Source: Steinernema hermaphroditum (taxonomy: Eukaryota; Nematoda; Chromadorea; Rhabditida; Steinernematidae). Taken from it: 64,000 bases of DNA. The stretch covers positions 17,484,001-17,548,000 of the forward strand of contig CM059625.1 in the NCBI GenBank assembly GCA_030435675.1, read 5' to 3'. Below the pieces are notes generated by a model. The model was not told the origin of the DNA. It made no database searches and saw only the letters and a list, made by a program, of their open reading frames with translations. Of the stretch, positions 12,301-27,300 are shown one piece after another. The number at the start of each line of letters is the position of its first letter. Within the stretch, counting starts at the first letter, position 1. A program made the translations under genes and the position numbers.

Positions 12301-15300
12301 ACGGGTTCACTGAGTCCAACGAGATTCTCAGCGCGTACACGGAAACGGTACTGCTTTCCGTTCTCCAAATTTCGAACCGTGTAGCTCAATGCGTTGATCG
12401 TATCCAGAGCCTTTTCCCACAAAGTAGATCCAACCTCCTGATACTCGATCTTGTATCCGGTAATCTCAGAGCCTCCGTCGTCTTTCGGTGCCTTCCATTC
12501 CAGAGACACGGTCCTGCGGGACACCCTAGGATAGGTGATAGGACCTTCTGGAGGAGCGGGACGGTCGATGACGGAAATTAGAACGGTGGCGTCCGCATCT
12601 CCGTACTTGTTAGTGGCTTCGATACGGTACCTTCCAGTATCCGAGCGCTTGCTTTCCTTTACGAACAGGCGAGTTTGCGTATCCGTATTTTCAATGTTGT
12701 TCAGAGTGACACCTTCACGAGACCACTTGATCTGAGGTTCAGGTGAACCAGTGTAGGGAATCGTCAGGTCGATCGGTTGGCCAGCGCGGACACGGATTTC
12801 TTTTCCATCGATATCCAGTCCGAATTTCGGGGCTTCAAACATAGGTTTTGCTGTGACAAGCTTGGATGCGTCGGAAGGCTCTCCTGAGCCTGCTTTGTTC
12901 ACAGCAACAACACGGTATTCGTAGGTGTGTCCAGGTTGCACACGATCGTCGGAATACTTAGTGCCACGCACTGGAGCAGTGTTGACCTTGATCCAACGTC
13001 CGGTCTTCTGATCTTTCCGTTCAACGTCGTAGTGAGAAATTGGGCTTCCTCCATCATTGCGTGGCGGATCCCAGGCGATGTCAATATGATCGACGTCGTG
13101 ATCGAGAATCTCGGGCTGTCCAGGCTTACCAGGAGTGCCGAATGGATCCTTGATGAGAACTGGCCCGTCGGTCGATAGAGGGTCGGAGCGACCGTAGACG
13201 TTCTCAGCCATGACACGGAACTCATACTCGTGGCCCTCATGGAGCTTAGGAACAGTGATCTGCGTTCCGGTGGCGAAGGTAGTGACAGGAACCCAAGTGT
13301 TCGTTTTGATGTCGCGTCGTTCAACAACATAGTTGGTGATTTCTGCACCTCCGTCATCCTCTGGAGGCTTCCAGGACAGAACACACGAGTCTTTGTTGAT
13401 ATCACTCACTTCGAGAGGTCCAACAGGAGGTGACGGGCGATCTTGAACAATCACCTGGAACACTCCTTCATCTTCACCGATTTCGTTCTTGATCTTCAGA
13501 GTGAAGTTTCCGCTCTCCGATCGTTTGGCAGCGGGGAAAAAGATGCTCGTTGTTTGCGATTTGGCATCAACAATCAGATCAGTTGGAACGGAATTGGTTT
13601 CGTTGAATTTCCACTCAACCGTCGGATCGGGGCTTCCAATGAACTCGATGTCCATTGTCAAAGAGTAGCCAGCCTTGACCTTATACTTGCGAGTAGGCGT
13701 TACAATTTGCGGCTTCACATATCTGGCTTTGGCCATCTGTGCGTCTGATGGATCGGAAGGATCGGACGGTCCTGCCTCGTTGACAGCGACAACACGGAAT
13801 TCGTACTCGGTTCCGGGCTTGAGGCCAGTAGCAGAGAAGCTTGTCTTTCCAGTCTTGCCGGCTTCCACCCAAAGGCTGCTTCCCTTCTCTTTCTTTTCGA
13901 CAACGTATTGGCTAATCGGGGCGCCTCCATTGTCAGTGGGCGGCTTCCATTCGATGTCGATACGGTCCTTATCCCAGTCGACCACAACAGGAGCCTCTGG
14001 AGGTTTCGGAACATCTATAAATAAATTTCATTTAAAGTTCATGAAATTGATATCCTACCGAATTGGTTTCGGGCAACGATATCTTCGTCCGAAGTCAAGG
14101 GTTTCGATTCGCCTTGAAGGTTTACGGCGCACACACGGAATTTGTATTCTTTTCCGTTGATCAGCTTGTTCACCTTCGCTTCACATCCAGGGAACGAGCC
14201 CACTTGTTGCCACGATCCACGAGAGGTGTCCATTTTCTCGACAATGTAGTTCACAATGTCGGAGCCACCATTGTCAGCCGGAGGATTCCAGGCAAGTGTG
14301 CATCCCTCTTTGTGGATGTCGCTGATCTTCATCGGGCCTTCCGGAGCGCTGGGAACGTCAAGAACGGTAACTTGGCAGGAAGCCTTATCCTTGCCGTGCT
14401 CATTCTCAACCTTGATTGTGTAAATTCCGGTATCGCCTCGTACGGAAGATGGAATGTACAGCTCCGATGCACGTTCCGCTGGAATGATTTCGATGCGGTC
14501 GTTTCCACCGAAGACAACGTCGTTGATCTTCCAAGTTACTGTCGGATCAGGTTCACCTTCGTAGTCAATATCAAGACGGATCGGTGTTCCGGCCTTAACT
14601 CGAATGTCCAGTAGACCGCCTAGATTGATCTTGGGTGGCAGGCGTCGAGGCTTTGCTACTTGAGGAACAGTGGCATCAGATGGTTCACCAGGACCAGCTT
14701 TGTTGACCGCTTTTACACGGAACTGGTAGGTTTCGCCTTGAATGAGACTTCCGGCAGTGGCTTTTGTACAATTACCAGGCACAGTGGCACAAGGTACCCA
14801 GTCGCCGAACTTGTCCTTCTTCTCAACAATGTAGTTCTCAATGGGAGCGCCGCCATCGTTGGCTGGAGGTTTCCATTCAATGTCCATGTGATCCTTATCC
14901 CAATCAACGACCTTAACGTCTTCGGGCTTTCCAGGCTCATCGAAGGGATTCTTGGCGACGATCGAAGTGTTAGTGGCCAAAGGCTTCGACTGTCCCTGTC
15001 GGTTGACAGCCTTCACTCGGAATCGGTATTCATGACCTTCATTGAGCTTGTTGACTTTGAACTTGGTGTCGGGAGATTCACCACACTAAAATATTCCAAC
15101 GTACTTCATGGTTTCTTAACAAAAATGAAAAACGTACCGGCACCCAGCGTCCATCGTCTTCCTGTTTCTCAATGACATAGTGTGAGATCGGCGATCCTCC
15201 ATCGTCGTCTGGCTCGCCCCATCGCAGGGTGCAACCATCCTTGTGGATGTCACGGACGTCCAAAGGACCGTTAGGGGTTCCGGGGATGTCAAGGACAATG

Positions 15301-18300
15301 ACGTTCACTTCAGCCTCATCTTTTCCACTATCATTGACGGCTACGATCTTGTATGTTCCGCTGTCATTTCGCGTAGCCTCCCGCGTCTTCAGCTTCGTAT
15401 TGTGTTCGGTGCTATTATCGATCTTTGTGCGGTCGGAGGAAACAAGTGGTGATCCGTTGATGAACCACTCGATCTTTGGGTTTGGCTCTCCCTCGACGTT
15501 CACATCGAAATCTATGATGCCACCGGCCTTGATGCGAATGTCATGTAGCATGTTGCGGTCGATCTTCGGGGCAACTGAATGAGTTAGCTTACGGAAATAT
15601 AATGAATTTGAAACTAACGATGTCTAGCCTTCGCAATTAGTGTTCGGCTGGGATCAGAAGGAGTTGATTCACCAGCTTTGTTAACCGCTTTCACGCGGAA
15701 TTGGTAGGCGTTACCCTCCTTCAGGTTTCCAACTGTGCACTTTGTCTGATCCGCTGGCACTTCCGCTGCGGCTTCCCACTCTCCACTAGGACCCATCTTC
15801 TCGATGATGTACTTCTCGATGGGAGCACCTCCGTCCTAAAAATGGCAATAACTAGCACGGAATTCTTTCATTTTTTACTCACGTCTGGAGGAGGGGTCCA
15901 CTCGAGATCAGCATGATCCTTGTCCCAGTCGGTGATTTCAGGGGTTCCCGGCTTTCCAGCAGTATCGAACGGATTTTTGGCGACAACTCCTTTGGTAGTT
16001 TCCAAAGGATCGGAGTCGCCATATCTGTTGACGGCCTTCACACGGAACTTATACTCGTGCCCAGGGGTAAGGTCGTCGACGGTAAACTTCGTGTCCGGGG
16101 ATTCCCCGCAAGTGGTCCATCTACCGGTGTTCAGATCTTGTTTTTCAACGACGTAGTGACTAATTTCCGCTCCTCCGTCATCCTCTGGAGGCTTCCATTC
16201 AAGATCGCAACCCTTTTCATGGACGTTTGATGCTGACAAGGGACCTTTGGGTTCTCCTGGGCGGTCAAGCACCGTAACTTTGACTTCAGCTGTATCCTTT
16301 CCGTTCTCATTCTGGGCCAGGATAGTGTAGGTGCCAGTGTCACCACGAAGAGCACGTTTGACGACGAACTTCGTTTTGTAGTCAACGTTTGTGATCTTCA
16401 TGCGATCCGTAGACTCCAGAGGTTCGCCACCAAAGCTCCAGATGATTTCTGGTGGAGGTTCGCCAGAAACGGGGATGTTCAATTGGAATTCCTGGCCAGC
16501 ACGGACCTTGATTTCTTCGATAGCACTGCGATCGATGACAGGAGGCACTAAACAAAAAATAATAAGAAGGTACATATGAATAAGACCTAAGAAATCGTTG
16601 AAAATGTTTGAGTTAAAACGATCGGTTAAGACCACGAAACACACTAAATTTGTTCAATAAAATTTTAGCATTTTGCATCGTTCATATCCTTGCTTCTTTC
16701 TTTTGAACTTACGGTGTCTAGGTTTGGCAATGACTGTATCCGAAGGTTCCGAAGGATCTCCGACACCAGCCTTGTTTTTCGCACGAATGCGGAATTCGTA
16801 TTCGTCTCCTTCCTTAAGGTTTCCAACCATAGCCGAAGTCTGGTCGGCAGGAACAGTGGCAGCCTTAGTCCAGAACGGCGAAAATTTGTCTTTGATTTCC
16901 ACAATGTACTCTTCTACTGGCGCTCCACCATCGTTGATCGGTGGCGTCCACTGAAGGTCAACATGATCCTTGTCCCAGTCAACAATATCTGGCTTTCCAG
17001 TCTTGCCAGGCGTGTCGTACGGGTTCTTAGCCAATGTGGTCTCGAATGTTTCGAGAGGTTCCGACTCTCCCTCGGCATTGACGGCCGAAACGCGGAATTT
17101 GTACTCGTGTCCGGGTACAAGGCCTTCGACCACGGCTGAGGTGTCACTTCCTGGAGTCTTTGCGGCTGGAACCCAATGACCAGTGGAAGTGTCGAACTTC
17201 TCAATGATGTAGTTGTCAATGGGGATTCCACCGTCATCGGCAGGCGGTTTCCAGTCAAGCTTCACGTGATCAGCATGAACGTCGCTGACAACAAGAGGAC
17301 CTTCAGGAGCCGACGGCTTATCAATGACGTTGACCTTGACTGTAGCCACATCCTCTCCGTTACAGTTGACTGCTCGGATAGTGTATGTTCCAGAATCTTC
17401 ACGTTCAGTGCCACGAATCTGCAGCTTTGTGCGGTAGTCCTGGTTGTCAAGCTTCGTCTTGCCGCCGTGTCTCAGCTCACGGCCATCGGGAGCGGTCCAA
17501 GTGACCGTTGGTGGTGGTTCACCATCAACAGCAACGTCCAAGTTAATCATTTGGCCCGCGCGGATCGTCAGCGGTCCAAGATTGCTTCGGTCGATTCGTG
17601 GAGCCACTGAAATTGAAAACTAGTCCAATTTTCATAATAGAGATCTTACAGTTTCTGGGTTTAGCAATAACTGGCTTGCTAGCATCGCTAGGATCGGAAG
17701 CGCCTCCCTTGTTGACGGCAACGACTCGGAACTCGTACTCTTCTCCAGCTGTGAGGTCAGGTACAGTAGCCTTGGTCTGGTCTCCAGGAACGGTGATGGC
17801 CGGCTCCCAGCGACCGTACTTGCTTCGTTTTTCAATCTGATATTCTTCGATCGGAGCGCCGCCATCGCTTGCGGGAGGCGCCCACTGTAGGTCAACGTGA
17901 TCATTGTCCCAGTCTGTGGCTTCAGGCTGCCCCGGCTTATCCGGGCGATCGAATGGGTTCTTAGCGAGAACGGCCGAATCTGTTTCGAGGGGATCAGATG
18001 CTCCTTCGGCGTTAACGGCCTTGACACGGAACTTGTAGTGAGATCCTTTCTGGAGACCTTCAGCAACGAATTGGGTATCAGCGGATCGACCGCACGGCAC
18101 CCAGATTCCGTCGCGCGTGTCCATCTTCTCGATTTCGTAGTGATCGATGGGTTCGCCTCCATCGTCTTCTGGTGGCTTCCAGTCAAGCGTGGCATTGTCC
18201 TCGAAGACATTGCTTACTTCAAGCGGACCAGTGGGCTTCGAAGGCCTTCCCTTCACCTTGATCTGAACCAAAGGAGATTACTTCATTTATAGAAACCATT

Positions 18301-21300
18301 GACAGTCATACCTGAATAGTGACGGAGTCCGTGCCGCTGTCATTAGTAGCAGTAATCGTATATGATCCCGACTGAGCACGTTTAGCTTTAGCAATAGCGA
18401 ATTTGCTGTTGTAGTCGACGTTTTCGATGGCAACACCAGTGCCCGTGAGCGGCTTTCCATTGAAGGTCCAGGTTACATGAGGAGCTGGCTCACCGTCAAT
18501 GTTGACGTTGAAGCGCACAGTGCTTCCGACCTTGACATTGGTATCCTCCAAATCTTCACGATGAATATGAGGGGCCACTAAAAGTAAAAACGTAATAACA
18601 TATTTACCAATGGAGCATACAGTGTCTGGGCTTTGCGATGACCGGATCAGTGGGGTCAGAAGCCTCTCCAAGACCAGCCTTATTTTTAGCACTGATGCGG
18701 AACTGGTAGGTTTCTCCTTCTGTGAGATCTCCGATGGTAGCCTTTGTGGTTCCAGCAGGTACAACAGCAGCTTCCGTCCATCTGCCACTGCTGTCCTTTT
18801 TCTCAATGAGGAACTCCTCAATGGGCGCTCCTCCGTCTTCTGGAGTGCTCCACTCCAAGTCGACATGGTCCTTGTCCCAGTCAGCAACCTTAGGTTTATC
18901 GACTTTTCCAGGCGTTTCGTACGGATTCTTGGCCAAAATCGCCGCCTCTGTGGTGAGAGGATCAGATTCGCCTTCCTTGTTCACAGCTCTGACACGGAAC
19001 AGGTACTGATGGCCAGGTTGAAGGTTCTGCACGACGGCGTGTGTGTCCTCCGCACGTCCACAGGGTACCCAACGGCCAGTAGATTGATCCATCTTTTCGA
19101 TTTCGTAGTGGTCAATCGGACAACCACCATCGTCTTCGGGGACCTTCCAGTCAAGGGTGACTCTATCTTCGTAGACGTCTGATACTTCCAGTGGGCCCAT
19201 GGGTTCCGAAGGGCGACCCAGAACAATAACCTCCACGCTATGGGTGTCTTTTCCACTAGGGTTAGTCGCAGTTAGTGTATACTTTCCGGCGTGGGATCTC
19301 TGCGCACCACGGAGGGAGAAGTGAGTCTTGTAGTCCTCGTGTTGTATCTAAAGTAGATTATAAATTGCTTGTTAAAAACGCGAACACGAACCTTGATCTT
19401 TGCATCGTCAACTTCCTTATCGTTGAATGTCCAGACAGTCTTTGGTGCGGGTTCGCCACGGACTGGCACATCGAATTCACAATTCTGTCCAACCTTAATC
19501 GTCACTGTTTTCATCGACTCACGATCGATGTGCGGTTTCACTAAAATTATTAAAATCGCCACACATTATACCATAATACACCTACAGTTTCTGGCTTTGG
19601 CGACAACTTTTCTGCTCGGGTCAGAGGCCTCTCCAGGACCAGCCTTGTTAACCGCCTTTACGCGGAACTGATATTCTTCACCCTCCTTCAGACCTCGAAT
19701 CTCGGCTTCTGTCTTGTCTCCGGGAACTTTTCCACACTCACTCCAGTCACGGCTGTGTTTTCCTTTCTTCTCAATGATGTAGTCAGTAATCGGGGCTCCA
19801 CCATCGCTTGCTGGGGGTTCCCATGCAAGATTAACTCGGTCGACATCCCAGTCAGTGATTTCAGGGGTTTCAGGCTTGCCAGGCTCGTCGTAAGGGTTCT
19901 TAGCAGTAGTGGAAGAATCGGTTGTAAGCGGATCGCTGTGGCCTTCTTTATTGACCGCCTTCACGCGGAATTGATAGCTCTGACCTTTCTTCAGTCCTGT
20001 GATGTGAGCTTTCGTGTCTTTCACCTTAGCACACGGCACCCATCGACCAGTATCCGTGTCGAGCTTCTCAACTTCGTAGTACTCGATCGGTTCACCACCA
20101 TCATCATCTGGAGGTTTCCAGCTCAGATTGCAGTTATCTTCGAAGATATCACTGACTTCCAACGGTCCCTTCGGCCTTGATGGCTTATCGAGAACAGTCA
20201 AGTCTGCAGATTCGGTATCTTCGCCTTTCGAGTTCTTGACAGTGAGACGGAAATTGCCACAGTCAGCGCGAACAGCCGAAGAGATGCAGAGAATCGTATG
20301 ATCGTTCTTCTTCACCTCAATGGAAAGCGTTCCGGCAGTGTCAATAGCTTTTCCTTCCTTGAACCATTTGACCTCAGGGGCTGGCTCACCACCGATCTTA
20401 ACATCCCAACGCACAGTCTGGCCGGCCTTAACAGTCATGCTCTTGAGAGCATCGTGCTTCAGCCAGGCTGGCACGAACTTTGGCTTGGCAACTTGTTTCG
20501 CAGAAGGTTCACTGGGACGTCCAGGTCCAGCCTTGTTTACGGCCTTCACGCGGAATTGGTACTCATCGCCTTCCTTCAAGCCCTTCACCGTAGCCTTGTT
20601 GTCGGGCACACGAGCGCATTCTACCCACTCCTTAGTGTGTGGGTCTTTCATTTCAACGATGTAGGCTTCAATAGGTGCTCCACCATCCTTCGATGGAGGG
20701 TCCCAGGCAAGCGAAATTTGGTTCGCGTCGTAGTCGGTAATCTCTGGACGGCCGGGTTTGCCTGGTTCATCCCAAGGATCTTTGATTTGAACGTAGTCGT
20801 CACTGGCTAGAGGCTCCGATTCTCCCTCCTTATTTACGGCTTTCACTCTGTAGGTGAAGCGTTAAACTGACTGTACAATTCTTGGCAGATACCTGAATTT
20901 ATAGTTTCCTTTGTTCTTGAGTCCGGTAACCTTCAGCTTGGTCTTAGAAGCATCAACTTTTCCAACAGGGACGAATTTACCCTTCTCGTCAATATCTTGA
21001 GCTTCAACAACGTACTCAATCAGCGGATCTCCACCGTCATCCTCTGGGGGTTTCCATGAGAGTGTTGCTCCGTCTCCGCAAATTTCTTTCACCTAGAATA
21101 TAAAATATGTGTTCACATTTTTGAAAAGCACAAAAATTACGCTGAGTGGTCCCTGAGGAGGTGAAGGCTTGCCAACGACCGTAACACGAGCCGTGGAACT
21201 GGCAGTTCCGCTGGGGTTCTTCAACGAGATCGTGAACTTTCCAGAATCGCCTCTTTCGGCGTTTTCGATTTTGAGTACAGTTTTTCCGCGTTCCGAGCTC

Positions 21301-24300
21301 ATCTTCACGCGTCCAATAGCCTTAAGTTGCTTGCCGTCAACGGTCCACGTGACCTCCGGCAGAGGTTCCCCGGCAATTGGAACGTCGTACTTGATTGTCT
21401 CGCCAACCTTGATGGTCATATCCTCTATCTCACACAGGAAAGCCGGCATCGCTGCAAAATAACGGCAATTTAATACAGTATCCCCTGGAGTTAGCTATGT
21501 TAGATATCTACAGAAACACTGATATATGCCTTGCACTTAAAGCGTTTCTCTAACGGACTCACCCGGTTTGGCCTTTATCTTAAAGGCCTTGCCATGATCG
21601 CACGGGTCGCCGGGACCGGCCTTGTTAACCGCTCTCACACGATAGTAGTACTCTTTGCCTTCGACGACTTTATCGTCGATCAGCTGGTGCGCGCCACTGC
21701 CACTGGCTGGTGTCATTCCCACCGTATGCCAGTCCTTCTCTTGACGCTCGCGCCTCTCAACGATGTACTCCTGGATGGGTGCGTTACCATCGCTGTCCGG
21801 TGGTATCCATTGAAGGGTTAGATGGTCCTTGTCGATGTCGATCGCCTCCATGTTACGCGGTTTGCCCGGAACGGCTAAATTCCACCAGTAGGCGCATGCA
21901 TCAGTGTAATTATTATTATTATGAAGCGACATTAGCTGCTACAATGCTACGGTGTTTAGCACCACTAAAAAACCCATCTATGACGTAGTGAGGGTTAATG
22001 AGTTGAGTCTGTTCGATCAAAACAAACTACTCGAAATAAAATTTAAAATAACTTACTGAACGGATTCTTGGCGAGAATCGATTCACCGGTTAGCGGATCC
22101 GAAGCGCCCATTTCGTTGACCGCCTTCACGCGGAATTTGTACTCTCCATGTTCTTTGAGGTCTTTCACCTATAATGGAAGCAGCTAGTACAATAAATTAC
22201 TGTAAAATGTCTTTTAAGTTATCGTCTACTGCGAGCAAAGCATGATATTCATTAAATGTTACATTATTGCTATTAGTCTGACGTACCTTTGCGTGTCCTT
22301 AGCCTTACAGAAATATGTACAGTAATTGCCTGCTGTACACCCTATGCTAAAACTTGATATATGGTTTTCCTGTGCTAAATGGGTCTAATGAGCAAAGCAA
22401 AATGAGTACTTATAACACTGTCATAAAAATTCATTTATCAGTGGTCATCCCAATACAAGGTACGACCATTGATATGCTCGAAAAAGTTACCAGTCAAAGA
22501 AATTTTACTGATGTACACTTTTATCAGCAAAACTCAAAACCCCCAAAATCTTTACTTTTAAACTTCTTCGAGGCATCTAAGTTGCTATTTCATTAGTCAT
22601 GGGAAGATATTGGGAATGAGACATGTGTAGCATAAATGCATAAAATCATTTTAAAATCCCACCTGGAACTCGGTTCCTTTGGTTTCTCCGATCTTGACCC
22701 AGTTGCCACTGCGGCCTTCTTGCATTTCAACCACATAGCGCCCAACAGGTGCGCCTTCCTCTGGTTCTGCTTGTTTCCACTTGAGATCACATCCCTCAGC
22801 CGTGACATTTGTCGTCTCCAAGGGGCCTTTGGGAGGCTTCGGTTTGTCCTTCACGAAAAGTTCGAAGGGAGCAAGAGCAGTACCACCAGAATTGCTGAGC
22901 TCCAAAGCCCACTTTCCAGCATCCACCTTTTGTGGGTTCTTGAACCGGATCTCGGCAACGTCACCAACGATAACAACCTAAAGGAAATAACTTGGAATAG
23001 CTCTGTTTCTTTTGTGAACCTCTACAAGATCCTTCATGTCGTCCGTAATAGGTTTTCCGTTTCGCAAAATCTGCGGCTTCGGGTCACCACGCCGAGTGCC
23101 TTTGATGCTGAACGGAACCTTGATCACCAACGGTTTTCCGGCTTCTGCTTCGATCTTTTGAGGTTTCCAATTGAGTACGGGGCGTTTTTCGGCTTCGTAT
23201 ACTGTAACTGCACACGATCCATGCAATCCGCCAGTGTCAATTTCGTAAGTGTCGCCTTCGCTCAACTCGATTTTCGAGATTTTCAGTGTGTGCACTCCAC
23301 CACGGGACTGCGTCTCGAACTTTCCTCCGGGCATCGAGGTGATCGTTTTTCCATTACGTGACCAGACGCCAGGCGTCTTTGTGTCTTTGGTTTCACAACG
23401 AAGAACAACGTCCTCGCGTTCACACACTTCCACATCCTGCAGCTTCACGATAAACTTGTTCAGCGCATCAACGATGAGCTGTCCAAGTGTTTTGTCGTCT
23501 TTTGTCGTGCACTTATATTCTCCGTGGTCTTCAATGCGAGCGCCGTTGATGGTAAGTCGACGCTTACGGTTTAGGACTTGAGTTACGAATTTGACGTTAT
23601 CGATATTGATCTTGACGCCGTCGTGCCACCACTCAACGTCGGCATCTTTGTCATTCACATCGCATTCAAGCGTAACTGTCTCCTTTTCATTACATTTCTG
23701 GGATTTCATGGGAACAACGAATGTGTGTCGCGGTTCTAAAATTAAAAACATAATAATCGTCCAGTACCAGAATTGCGTTCAATACGGTTTCTTCTAGGTG
23801 CATGAAAAAGCCTTACCTTCGACGTAAACCTGGACTTTGCTGAACACTTCGTTCGTGATCTTGGCCATCCACTCGCATTGATCACTGTCTTCAACACACT
23901 TGATTGTCAGTGTGCAGCGTCCAACGGCGTCCTTTTCAATGACAAATCTACTGTCTGTAGGACTGACTTCTTTGCCGCCGCGGTACCACACCACAGGGGC
24001 GCGGGCATTGTTCACTTTACAAGTGATGACGGCTTGCTTTGTTCTGTATATTTCCTGAGTATTGGGAAGCGCATTCAAGAAGCTATACTTCATCGGCGGC
24101 TCTAAATTTTTGTTGAGAGCAAATTAGACTCTTGGAGCGACTGAACATACCCAAACAAGTCAATTGAGCGGTAGTCGGAACACCGTTCGCTTCGCAAGTG
24201 TATTTTCCGCTGTCGTCAACTTCCGGATTGTTGATGATCAGCGTGCACACCGCCTTTTCGATGACAATTTTGTATTTGAGACCTCCGGAGAAGATTTCCT

Positions 24301-27300
24301 TTTTGTCCTTGTACCAACGAATTTTGGCGTTTGGCCTAGAGTAGATGCACTTCCATTCAGCGATTTTGTCGACCTGTTGCTGCACAGTTTTATCTTCCAA
24401 GGGTCGCTCCCACTTTTCGACTTTCTATAATTGGTTGCATCAGATTATGCCTTGCATCAGATTATGAAAAGCTCCGCATAATTTTTTTGTTGTAGGCAAT
24501 TCCTTAATCAGAAAAACTTCTATATCATGGGCAAAATGTTTTGCTCAAAACTTGCTTGACAAAACCTACCTTTCCTGGGAAGAGTGACTGGCGTCGCTCA
24601 GCTTCGGTCATCGGTTTCGATTCGCTCTCAGATTTGTCATCCTTCTTCTGCTGGTACTGCTTATGTTTGAGCATAGCGCGGAAATCCAAGCCCTGATCGG
24701 AAGTAACCAGAAGTTTCACATCGGCTGAGTCGGAACCGTGCGGATTCTCGACAGACAGCGTGTATGAACCATCATCCTGTGATCGGCATTTTGACATCAC
24801 CAGACTGACTGTATTCTCGACGCCATCGGTAAGATGTTTGAACCGGCCTCCGGGCATCAGTTCTCGTAGTCCCTTCGTCCACTTAAAGGTCGGTGGGGGA
24901 TCTCCCTCAACCTTACACTTCATGACCGCCGTTTCGTCTAAAGCATCATGTCATCGAATGTCAACAGAATGTAAACTGTACTTTCGACCACCGTTACACT
25001 GTCGGGCACCTCGACGATTTTCGCCGGTGTTCCTGCACCTCCGGTGGCGTTGAGAGGAGTGATTGGCTTATCCAGCAGATCTTGGACTGATTGTCTCCGC
25101 ATATCGACACTGCTTCGTCGCTAAAACCGCACCGAACATAAAAATACTGTATTGAAAAAACTAGTGCATGCAGCAAACTATTTCTACCATTACAGTAAGT
25201 AGCTACGATCAGTGCAGTAGAAGTCAATAAGTGCTGATAAAGAAAGCCGCTTACGCTTACGACACTTTCACGTCTGGACGACGGATCTGGGAAGGCAGAA
25301 CCCCTTCTGGGGGCGAACTGTGTGTCAAGGGTGCCGCGTCGACTGCGCGACTCGGGAGTCTCGGCACCCGAGCCAGCATCTTCTTCATCCTTCTTTGTCA
25401 CCCTCTTCAGCTTGACGTCGAACGGGCTAGCTGATTTCCTTTGTCCCACCTGTCGGCCTTGCAGCTTCTCCGCTGCATCGTTCTTCTTGACCGTCTTTAA
25501 CTGAGTGGTTGTCTTTTTCTCGGTCTAAAGAACTACGTTCGTTAGACACTACTCGTTAGGCGACCTTCGACTCACAGCACACAAATCCGGGCGATGAGTA
25601 GGGTTAATGGAAAAGTAGGTGCTAGTAGGATAGAGAGAAACTTACGCGCTTTTCTTCGATTTCGCCCGGTCTGGAACCAGATCCTTTGCGAAGCGCGCCG
25701 CTTTCCTAGAAAGCAGAAAAACATAGGAAAGGATAGGAAAGAGAGGGGGGACAGCAAAAAGCACTTCAATCTACATAAAAAGCGTAGATACTTTGTCAGA
25801 ATGCGACGATGACTCAACAGTGCCGTTCTTTTTGACGACCGTCTTCTTCACCGAAGTGGTCGCCGACGATTCGCCGTTGCCAGTTGTCGTTTTTGTTGTC
25901 TCCATCGACAAAGAGGTTTCGGTGGTTTCCTTCTTTTTGCGTACAACCTTCTTCTTTACGGTAGTCTTCTCCAACTAAATCGAACAAACATACAAACAGA
26001 ACGGACGGCGGACGAATTTGAACAAACAACGAGCGCGTAGGATCGAACAAGCCGGGTGCAGAAGGGCTGTGCACTTCGAGCTCCTCTTCATCCGGCCTGA
26101 TCGTCGTGGCGTGCCCGAAACGAAGAACAAAAGAAACAACGACTGAACACACCGTTTTCGTGCTGCTTTCCTCAGTCTTCGCGTGGAAGACTTCGGAGGG
26201 GACCGAAGACATCGACGGCATGGAGGAGTCCACTTTGTCTCTCTCCACACCACTAACAGGAGACGACTGAAACGAGGACGGAAACATATATTTAGGACTG
26301 GACGACGCGGAATAATAGCAGCGGAAGCAAAGAACTTTGGTTAGCAAGAAGCGCTCAGTTCATGCAAGATTACTGTAAAGGAGTGGAAATATGAACCTCA
26401 GTGGGTTTCCTTCGAGTGGCAGGCTTGATGCCTCCTACAAATGATGGTAACTCGGAGATCGATTCGGTGATTTCGTCTTCCGATTCGGCTTCACCTCCAC
26501 CCATCAACTCGAGACGACGCTCGGGGCTGATCTGCAGGCCGGAAGATGGGATTCCATCATCAGCCATAGACTCCTATGAGAGGAAGAAATATTAGGACAA
26601 ATAGTAGCAGCAGTAAGTGATCTGATAGAAAGCAGAAATTGCAAGTGAGCCGAGCAGAGAGGGTATCAGGTGAAGATACTGTGAAGGAGGAGTGATGGGC
26701 TAGGACAATGGGGACGCGCTCCGATGAACCTTTAGCTCAAAAATCTAGCAGGTCGTCGCTGCCGCGCGGATCTCTCGGGAGATGGGAGGGCAAGCAAAAT
26801 GGGTTTTGCGAGGATTCGAAGGGTATGAGACGGTAATTATGGTTTTCAGTGCGATTGTTTGCTCATTCTCTCGAGGAGAACAGTCGCCCACTCACAATCG
26901 AGTGCCTTCCGCGCTGCCTTATCACAGCTATTATCATCAAGCAACATTCCGCTTGCTGTCTGAGTTACAGTACTCATATTTGAATGAGATTGTTACGTAA
27001 ACTTTGTTGTTTAAGGTAACCCGGTAATTTTAGAATGTTGCTTGTTTTCTGCGCCTTTTGCGGCAGTTCATGTTAGTGACTGTTTACACACTTTTATCGA
27101 AGCTCGGGTGTGTGGATCAGCGAAAGCCACGCTGAGGAAGTGAAGAAAGGTGGTGCAGCAGAGAATGAGCGGTGCGCAATTAGCACGTCCGCCAAAGCAT
27201 CATGTGCTCAGCCAGTGCGTTGTTGTGTAGTGCTTTGAACCGAAAACTGTTTTTACCGGTCGAAAAGGGAAGCCCTCGAACTCGTGCTCTGGAGTTGTGA

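Noticed and set aside
14063..14614. 183-codon plus-strand frame and several like it across 8,000-20,000
   Set aside because: All lie opposite Fn3/Ig coding exons. The codon bias of the repeats leaves the opposite strand open.
24435..24466. 15-bp direct repeat TTGCATCAGATTATG in a twitchin intron
   Set aside because: It is a simple local duplication inside an intron with no sign of function.
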